Shown here in pieces: positions 58,706-64,000 of a DNA stretch of 64,000 bases. The position numbers were made by a program, and so were the translations under genes. Position 1 is the first letter of the stretch; every line of letters starts with the position of its first letter. The notes under the pieces were generated by a model. It saw only the letters and a program-made list of their open reading frames with translations, was not told where the DNA came from and did not search any database. This DNA comes from Leptospira congkakensis (GTDB taxonomy: Bacteria; Spirochaetota; Leptospiria; Leptospirales; Leptospiraceae): assembly GCF_004770265.1 (NCBI RefSeq), contig NZ_RQGQ01000004.1, forward strand, positions 558,001 to 622,000, in the 5' to 3' direction.

Positions 58706-60580
58706 TCAAACATCTCCTTGGGGCTTTGCCGATCCATTTTGCAATCGAAGGATTTCTTTTTGGTATTCTTCTGCTTTGTCAGGTTGTTTTGACTTTTTAT
58801 AAAGGCGCGAAAGAATCCTGATTACGGGGATCACTTCTGGTTTTCGACTATAAATTCGTTCTGCCATATCAATTGCTTCCTCGATCAGACTTGCTTTCGC
58901 ATACTGAATGGCTCCATCAAGGATCATTTGGAGTCCAGATGGATGATGATTGGAAAAATTCTCTGCGGCCTGGCCTGCTTCTGCCGGTTTCTCCAATTTA
59001 CGATACACTCTGTGTAATAACTTCCATACTGCCGGGTCAGATGAATAAATATCAGCATAATTTGTCAGTAAAGTGAGGGCTTCTGTATCATTATTTTTTT
59101 TTAAGAGACGGATTGGTTCCTCCAAACCCTTTTCACGACTATTTGTATCCCATTGGGGCTTAGGACGAAATCGAATGCTGAGTAAGGAAAGATCATCCGT
59201 AAGCTCCCCCACTTTTTGAAGGCGTTCCCCTAAAATGTCAATCTCACCCGCGCTTGCTTCTACTTGTGACAAAATAGAAGTATGATCCATATTGATCACG
59301 CGATTTGCTTCGGCATCAATCCCTATGCTGAGATCATCTCGCCCATCAGAACCAATCACAATCGTATCACCAGGACGAATCCAACAAGTTTCAATCCTAG
59401 CTTTGTCTTTTTTCATCCCTAGTTTGAAATTGGTAGCTTCTTCGGATAAAAAACTTGCCTTCCCCTCTCGGTATCGAATGGGAAATGGATGTTCAGCGTT
59501 GATATAATATAAAAATCCATTTTCTTCATCCACCAAACCAAGAAGGAGCGACATGGACATCGATCCATCAAATCCTTCGAAGACATCGTTAAGATCACTC
59601 AGAGCCGTATGCAACCATCGTTCAGGATAGTATCCTGATAATATTCCTTCTCTATGGGTTCGTTCGACTAAAGCTCGAAAGGCAGTTCCAAAAACTAGAA
59701 CCCCACCTGCTCCTTGCATGGATTTACCCATGGCATCCCCATTAGCAAATACACAATAACTTCTACCCCGAAGGACAATTTGATCGGCAACACAGATATC
59801 GCCTCCCAGTTCATACTCTCTATTTTTGAATTGGAATGCTTTTTTCTGTTTGATATAGGATTGGAACTCCACTGTTTTCGAACGAATGCGAATTCCAGAA
59901 AGAGGACGAGTCAGAAGTGAAGTGAGATAATAATCTCCATCTTGTTGGTATTTCAAACGACTCACTTCTCCAATGGCATCTTCATAAGAGCGGTTGAGCG
60001 TGCGTAACATAAGTCCTAATAAAAATAAAATGGAGATGCCTGTGATGAGAAAATCTTCACTCCTTGCTTTTTCAGATGAATAATCATAAAACAATTCAGG
60101 GTGTTGGGTTTGGAGGTAATTCACTCCAAAAAGTGCAGAGACAAAAAATACAATGGCTAACCAATCAAATTTTTTTCCCAAGATGAGCATATTCAAAACA
60201 AGGATAGGTGCAAGTAACATCACATTGGCACTGACAATTCCACCACTGTATTGAATTTGCAAAAACGAAGTGAGGGAACTGATGATAAAGGTAGGAAGGA
60301 TAAGGATTTTAAATTGGTGTTTGAACCGAGCAAGATAATAAAAGATAGTTGCAAATCCAAATGCTATCCAAAGTGCAATGAGTCCGACAATTTCAAAACC
60401 CTCCCGAAAAAATTCAGAACTAAGTCCCACTCCCATTGCAATGATGCCGGCAAGTAAGGTTCCATTTAGAATCCTATGCCGCATGACAAATTTTTCCGGT
60501 GCCCCCAAAACAAAAGAAACAAACTCAGCTAAAATTTTTTTGGTTTTCCGGATTACAAGGCTAAGGTTTATTTCGAACAT
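58706..60580 (-). CDS. Membrane SpoIIE-type PP2C phosphatase with TPR tail
   Basis: 624 residues from ATG 60580, which has GGAG 9 bases upstream; a start six codons earlier is less good. About six membrane helices fill residues 35-195 (for example TLLAGIIAMGVGL and ALWIAFGFATIFYYLA). Then comes a SpoIIE-type PP2C domain (about 235-470; acidic motifs in LGGDICVAD and GDAMGKSMQGAGG, and IGSDGRDDL). The last 135 residues are TPR-like helical repeats (KPAEAGQAAENF, PDKAEEYQKEIL). It senses something at the membrane and dephosphorylates a STAS-type partner. No such partner adjoins. Its promoter carries the TetR palindrome. Confidence 0.85.
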   Translation of the reverse strand: MFEINLSLVIRKTKKILAEFVSFVLGAPEKFVMRHRILNGTLLAGIIAMGVGLSSEFFREGFEIVGLIALWIAFGFATIFYYLARFKHQFKILILPTFIISSLTSFLQIQYSGGIVSANVMLLAPILVLNMLILGKKFDWLAIVFFVSALFGVNYLQTQHPELFYDYSSEKARSEDFLITGISILFLLGLMLRTLNRSYEDAIGEVSRLKYQQDGDYYLTSLLTRPLSGIRIRSKTVEFQSYIKQKKAFQFKNREYELGGDICVADQIVLRGRSYCVFANGDAMGKSMQGAGGVLVFGTAFRALVERTHREGILSGYYPERWLHTALSDLNDVFEGFDGSMSMSLLLGLVDEENGFLYYINAEHPFPIRYREGKASFLSEEATNFKLGMKKDKARIETCWIRPGDTIVIGSDGRDDLSIGIDAEANRVINMDHTSILSQVEASAGEIDILGERLQKVGELTDDLSLLSIRFRPKPQWDTNSREKGLEEPIRLLKKNNDTEALTLLTNYADIYSSDPAVWKLLHRVYRKLEKPAEAGQAAENFSNHHPSGLQMILDGAIQYAKASLIEEAIDMAERIYSRKPEVIPVIRILSRLYKKSKQPDKAEEYQKEILRLQNGSAKPQGDV

Positions 60581-60691
60581 CGGATTCTCCTTTATCAAAA
60601 TCCGAAGACTCTAGAAAACTTCTTTCTAAAAAACAAAAGAGAAAGAACAACTAGCACCGACTTAGGATGTAAGAAGTAGTCCGACAAAAAC

Positions 60692-60709
60692 CGACATTTG
60701 TCGATTATT
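60692..60709 (-). promoter_or_regulatory. Palindromic operator abutting the -10 of the PP2C-TPR gene
   Basis: On the reverse strand the -10 AATAAT (60704-60709) is directly followed by the perfect palindrome CGACAAATGTCG (60692-60703); a further half-site CCGACA lies at 60681-60686 on the forward strand. ATAATCGACAAATGTCGG, 18 bases, is identical to the aldolase promoter at 61518-61535. Likely bound by the adjacent TetR protein. Confidence 0.7.
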
Positions 60710-60754
60710 TTTTTAAGGAAGGAAAACAAATAAAAGGAAATTAGGAAAGTAATT

Positions 60755-61423
60755 TCACCTACGATTCAAATATTCAGGGAGGTAACATCTTAAATAAGCG
60801 ATGGCTGCCCTTCCTGCCTCATTCACCATCTCGTCCGAAATATCCCCTCCTTCGCGGTAAGAGTAACGAAAAACGGAATCAATGAGAGAAACCGCGATGG
60901 CAAACTTCCTTGCCATTTCCGATAGGTTCGGTAGTACAAACTGTTCTTCCACTTGTGCTAAGGCAAGATTTACAATAGTAGAATCCAAAGTTTTTCCTAT
61001 ATGTTTGGTTTCTTCACTGCGAACCCCATACACAACTCTCAGAAGTGCCCTATCTTCTCGCACAACAGAAGCAGCTTCTTTTGCAAGAAGGCGTACATAG
61101 TCTTGCCAAGTAACAAAGTCTGAAGCCTTTAGTTTTTCTAAACGAAGAGAAACAAGATCCGCATGAACCAAACGAAGTCCAAGATACATGGCTCCCATAT
61201 TAGGAAAAAAATGATAAGCGGAGGCTCTTGGAATTTCTGCTCGCGCACAAACCTTTGCAAAAGTAACTGCTTCTGGTTCTTCGATTCGAAGGAGTTCGCG
61301 TAAGGCATGGAGCAAAACCTTTCTGCGGTCTGGATCGATTGTTTTTTCTTCCTCCGTTTTCACGGGCAAAATCGATAACCTCGATTCCTTCCCTTGGGTT
61401 TGGTTTTGCCGGAGATTGCCCAT
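60755..61423 (-). CDS. TetR-family regulator, likely of the CGACAAATGTCG regulon
   Basis: 222 residues from ATG 61423. Longer frames exist (starts at 61474 and 61528), but they would run through operator copies, so the short start is preferred. The helix-turn-helix (about 45-90) has AVTFAKVCARAEIPRASAYH and FPNMGAM, the TetR pattern. The C-terminal part is helical with no clear ligand family. It lies between the PP2C-TPR gene and the divergent aldolase genes, both of which carry the same palindrome at their promoters. Confidence 0.8.
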   Translation of the reverse strand: MGNLRQNQTQGKESRLSILPVKTEEEKTIDPDRRKVLLHALRELLRIEEPEAVTFAKVCARAEIPRASAYHFFPNMGAMYLGLRLVHADLVSLRLEKLKASDFVTWQDYVRLLAKEAASVVREDRALLRVVYGVRSEETKHIGKTLDSTIVNLALAQVEEQFVLPNLSEMARKFAIAVSLIDSVFRYSYREGGDISDEMVNEAGRAAIAYLRCYLPEYLNRR

Positions 61424-61428
61424 AACAT

Positions 61429-61534
61429 CGACAGATGCCGACTTTTTTCCAGTTTTCAAGCAAAATTTAACCATTTTACAGAAAATTACTCGACAAATGC
61501 CCAAAATGAAATATTTTATAATCGACAAATGTCG
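61429..61534. promoter_or_regulatory. Operator cluster and promoter between tetR and the aldolase genes
   Basis: Three copies in the same orientation: CGACAGATGCCG (61429-61440), CGACAAATGCCC (61491-61502) and the perfect palindrome CGACAAATGTCG (61523-61534). Starts are 62 and 32 bp apart, close to 6 and 3 helical turns. A perfect -10 TATAAT at 61517-61522 abuts the last copy, so the transcription start of the aldolase operon falls inside it. The best -35 is TCGACA at a long spacing. Confidence 0.7.
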
Positions 61535-61574
61535 GGTTTTGGTGCTGTTCCATTCCCTTCAGAAGGAAAAGTAG

Positions 61575-62219
61575 ATGAAAGATTCAAAAATAGATTCCGT
61601 TAGGAAATCCATGCTTGCCGCCTGTGTTAAGTTAGCTGATTTAGGATTTTTAGCTGGGGTTGGTGGAAACTTAGCTGTGAGAATCGATTCCAAACTAATG
61701 GCAGTCACTCCCTCTGCCACCGATTATTATACAATGAAACCAGAAGACCTTTGTATCTTAGAAATCAAAGGCCTAAAAATGGTAGAAGGAACCAAACAAC
61801 CTACAACCGAAAGTGGAATCCATGCATCGTTTTTTACATTAAGACCCGAAATTGAAGTGAGTTTACATACTCACCAACCACTAGCAAGTGCTGTCACTCT
61901 TCTTGGTTTGGACATGGATATCAAATCTGCAGAGGGGATTAAAAATATTGGTCCCTATTTAAGATCCGTATCTTATGCACCATCAGGAACCTCCTTTTTA
62001 GTGAATGCATTTCGAAAACGAATCAATTCCGAAACCAATGGTTATTTACTTAGAAATCACGGACTTGTTTGTGGGGCATATACTTTAGAACAAGCCATTG
62101 AAAGTGTTAAGTTAATCGAAAAAGAAGCCGCTCGTTTCCTACGCACGAGAATTGAAAAAAATACAAACTTATCTCATATGACAAGTGGCATGAAACAACA
62201 GTTACTTTCTGCCCTGTAA
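61575..62219 (+). CDS. Class II aldolase/adducin-family protein
   Basis: 214 residues. N-terminal GFLAGVGGNLAVRI, phosphate-site region VTPSATDYYTMKPED, a Glu in TESGIHASFF, the zinc-binding pair in LHTHQPLAS, and the third zinc ligand region in LLRNHGLVCGA. The family includes L-fuculose-phosphate aldolase and MtnB-type dehydratases, so the true reaction is not defined. AGAAGG lies before the ATG. It is first of a two-gene operon behind the operator-bearing promoter, divergent from tetR. Confidence 0.85.
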   Translation: MKDSKIDSVRKSMLAACVKLADLGFLAGVGGNLAVRIDSKLMAVTPSATDYYTMKPEDLCILEIKGLKMVEGTKQPTTESGIHASFFTLRPEIEVSLHTHQPLASAVTLLGLDMDIKSAEGIKNIGPYLRSVSYAPSGTSFLVNAFRKRINSETNGYLLRNHGLVCGAYTLEQAIESVKLIEKEAARFLRTRIEKNTNLSHMTSGMKQQLLSAL

Positions 62220-62239
62220 CCGATACAAAAGGAAAAATC

Positions 62240-62971
62240 ATGAAGACAAACACGGTTCACAAAAAAAATCTGAAACAAATTACATCTTCCGATGAATTAG
62301 AACTGAAAAGTTTATGGCATAGACTCGAAACAAAAGGTTTATTACAAGACCACAAAGCAGATCTTTCTTTCCGACTTCCGGGAAAAGGAAGTTTCCTTCT
62401 CATGCACCGCGAAGAAGGGAAAAAATCAAAAGTCGAAATTGCAGAGTATAAAATTGAGAATCCCACAAATTCTTTACGCATTCATTTGATGAGTGATGAG
62501 ACATTAAATCTAATTCGATTTCATGCAAGTCTGTATTCCTTAAGACCAGATATTGGTGCCATAGCTTCTTTTCAACCGGCTTGGAGTTCTTTACTGAAAA
62601 CATTAGATCATCCTCTTCCGCTAGTTTTTGATGAACAGTGCCGCCAGTTAGGTGCTCCTGTGGTGAATCTTCCCAAACAGATCGATGGTTCAGTGGAAAA
62701 AAGCCCCGTTGTCCAAAGTGGTGCCAATGCATTTTTAGATGAAGATAATGTTGTGATCACAAGTGTGACTCGAGACAAAGCCATTTATAATTGTGAGTTG
62801 ATTGAAAAATGTTCCAAAGCTTATCTTTTAGCACATTCCACAGGGAACCCTATCCGAAGGATTCCGTGGTGGGTGCGATTCATTGCAAAAAGTAGACTGA
62901 TCAAAGATGAAAAGAAAGCCAGTGCTGCCTATGCTCTTGGCCAAGCACCAACTGGATTCAAAGCTTATTAG
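62240..62971 (+). CDS. Class II aldolase-like protein with lost metal-site histidines
   Basis: 243 residues, a paralogue-like fold of the preceding gene: HKADLSFRLPGKGSFLLMHR at the front, then LRPDIGAIASFQPAWSSLL, where the active family has LHTHxP. Both histidines are missing at this site. DNVVITSVTRDKAIYNCELI follows, where active members carry the NHG motif. It is therefore probably non-catalytic or uses a different mechanism, and may be a regulatory or structural partner of the upstream enzyme, from which it is 20 bp away. Confidence 0.7.
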   Translation: MKTNTVHKKNLKQITSSDELELKSLWHRLETKGLLQDHKADLSFRLPGKGSFLLMHREEGKKSKVEIAEYKIENPTNSLRIHLMSDETLNLIRFHASLYSLRPDIGAIASFQPAWSSLLKTLDHPLPLVFDEQCRQLGAPVVNLPKQIDGSVEKSPVVQSGANAFLDEDNVVITSVTRDKAIYNCELIEKCSKAYLLAHSTGNPIRRIPWWVRFIAKSRLIKDEKKASAAYALGQAPTGFKAY

Positions 62972-62988
62972 TCTTATGAAGGAACAAG

Positions 62989-63029
62989 TATATATTTAGG
63001 AAAGGACTTACTTAATTCCTAAATATATA
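62989..63029. terminator. Bidirectional terminator with 14-bp perfect stem
   Basis: TATATATTTAGGAA (62989-63002) and TTCCTAAATATATA (63016-63029) are perfect complements around a 13-base loop. It separates the convergent aldolase-like and GyrI-like genes. The stop codon of the GyrI-like gene lies in the loop and one arm encodes its last residues. Confidence 0.65.
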
Positions 63030-63496
63030 TCAAATTGGGAGTTTATGGGATTCATAGCATTGGTTCCATAAATTTCCAAATCAGCAATATAAGTTCTTTT
63101 CTTCTTGTATTCGTCCTCTGTCCAAATTTTTTTCCAAGTTTCAAGACCAATTGTTGTTAAATGGCCCCATTCTGTGGGAACTTTTAAATATCTAGAACCT
63201 GGGATTTGTATCGAAGATAAATGTGGTTTTAAACTTTCTACTTTGTTTACAGAAGCACCAATAAACATTGTATATTCGCCATTTTCATCCGATTCAAATT
63301 CTGTATAAACCACCATCCACTCCGAGAGACTTGTTCTGTTCGGAATCTGGGAAAGGATTTCTTCCTTTAAAAATTGTTCCCAAAGCGCGGCAATCTTTCC
63401 ATTCCCAGCCATTTCCTTTTCATTTGATGTACGTGTTTTGATTCCAACGACTGTGATTGGGTTTAATTGAATTTTCTCTGAGGTTTTGTTTTCCAT
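63008..63496 (-). CDS. GyrI-like/AraC effector-binding-domain protein
   Basis: 162 residues. The fold pattern ITVVGIKTRTSNEKEM at the start, LSEWMVVYTEFESDENGEYT with FIGASV in the middle, and IPGSRYLKVPTEWG with IGLETWKKIW towards the end is that of the GyrI-like small-molecule-binding domain (SHS2 repeats). There is no DNA-binding domain, so it is a stand-alone ligand-binding or protein-sequestering protein. A paralogue lies directly upstream on the same strand. Confidence 0.75.
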   Translation of the reverse strand: MENKTSEKIQLNPITVVGIKTRTSNEKEMAGNGKIAALWEQFLKEEILSQIPNRTSLSEWMVVYTEFESDENGEYTMFIGASVNKVESLKPHLSSIQIPGSRYLKVPTEWGHLTTIGLETWKKIWTEDEYKKKRTYIADLEIYGTNAMNPINSQFDIYLGIK

Positions 63497-63653
63497 ACTC
63501 AGATATTAGCAGAAATGGATTTCCCTCTCTTGACAATTTGTGCTTTTTTAGAGAGCCAGATTGAAACTAAGAACCCAAAAGGACGCGCGAAGCGATTAAA
63601 ATTCCAAAAGAGAAGTTATGGAAAATGGATCTAAAAAAGAAAGATACAATTCC

Positions 63654-64000
63654 CTATTTAATAGGAATATAAATTTCGGATTCTGGATTTGTTTCTGATT
63701 GGAAACGGTCATCAAAGACATCAAAATCATCACTAAACTCACGCTCATAACCCGTATTCGGCATCCAAGTTCCGTAGATGTATTTCCATCCATTCAGAAT
63801 GTCTTCGTTTGTATTTCCTGGAACGGTGAATACCATATATTTCGTTGGTTTCATTCGGTGGATCACAAATCCATCGGGAACCTTTGAATCGTCTTTGACT
63901 TGAGCTCCAATGATCACATCAAAATTTTCCGCATAATCCCAGTTTGTATAAATACCCATAAGAGAATTTCCAATACGATTGGGGATAAAATTCATAAGTC
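63654..64000 (-). CDS. GyrI-like effector-binding protein, partial (N-terminus outside window)
   Basis: The visible 113-115 residues align with the C-terminal two thirds of the neighbouring GyrI-like protein: shared IPNR, then IYTNWDYAENFDVIIGAQV, then YMVFTVPGNTNE with WKYIYGTWMP and a matching IYIPIK end. By comparison about 45-50 N-terminal residues should lie beyond the right edge; the frame is open there, and the ATG at 63995 is therefore probably internal. Tandem copies suggest a local duplication followed by divergence. Confidence 0.7.
   Translation of the reverse strand, partial: LMNFIPNRIGNSLMGIYTNWDYAENFDVIIGAQVKDDSKVPDGFVIHRMKPTKYMVFTVPGNTNEDILNGWKYIYGTWMPNTGYEREFSDDFDVFDDRFQSETNPESEIYIPIK

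Overview
The window looks like chromosomal DNA from a spirochaete of the genus Leptospira, perhaps a free-living species. The reasons are: a flagellin of the periplasmic FlaB type and a secreted protein behind a sigma-28-like promoter; an O-acetylhomoserine (metY-metX-metW) methionine pathway as described for L. meyeri; many lipoproteins; several SpoIIE-type phosphatases paired with STAS proteins; AT-rich spacers; and frequent TTG starts. I see no rRNA, insertion sequence, prophage or CRISPR array. Two tRNAs are present, Ala(GGC) and Asp(GTC).

Layout. 1-8.3 kb: an AAA ATPase, a probable endoflagellar sheath protein (FcpB-like), a zinc-ribbon membrane protein, rsmE, an outer-membrane beta-barrel protein and metY-metX-metW. 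8.3-12.4 kb: a DUF1566 lipoprotein, a spacer with a strongly structured candidate ncRNA, ilvA and flaB. 12.4-23.7 kb: ispH, a histidine kinase, then a tight chemotaxis operon (REC-ATPase hybrid, cheY, STAS, cheA, MCP, cheW, cheD, cheB) behind a second sigma-28-like promoter. 23.7-31.5 kb, reverse strand: a two-subunit biotin-dependent acyl-CoA carboxylase and a partner-switching module (coiled-coil protein, GAF-PP2C-ATPase protein, STAS). 31.6-40.9 kb: tRNA-Ala, def, an RND pump, a membrane-anchored deacetylase, tyrS, glpD and a lipoprotein. 41-46.2 kb, reverse strand: the macromolecular-synthesis cluster rpsU-yqeY-dnaG-rpoD. 46.3-54.8 kb: fbp, a small lipoprotein, an HD-like protein, pyruvate dehydrogenase E1alpha-E1beta-E2, a 69-residue protein, fliG, tRNA-Asp and a CDP-alcohol phosphatidyltransferase. 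55-64 kb is more accessory: a TetR regulator divergent from a flavin monooxygenase/short-chain dehydrogenase operon, a histone H1-like protein, a membrane PP2C-TPR phosphatase, a second TetR regulator divergent from a pair of class II aldolase-like genes, and two GyrI-like proteins.

The most interesting signals are regulatory. The perfect palindrome CGACAAATGTCG abuts the -10 box of two separate promoters, one for the aldolase pair and one for the PP2C-TPR gene. Imperfect copies lie upstream of the neighbouring tetR gene at roughly whole helical-turn spacing. This suggests a small regulon joining a signalling phosphatase to a metabolic pair in which one aldolase has lost its metal-binding motif. 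The FMO/SDR operon has a similar design: a 14-bp-arm inverted repeat that begins on the -10 box. Two sigma-28-like promoters tie the secreted protein and the chemotaxis operon to the flagellar regulon. The spacer near 9.4-9.6 kb can form mutually exclusive GC-rich hairpins and ends in an intrinsic terminator.
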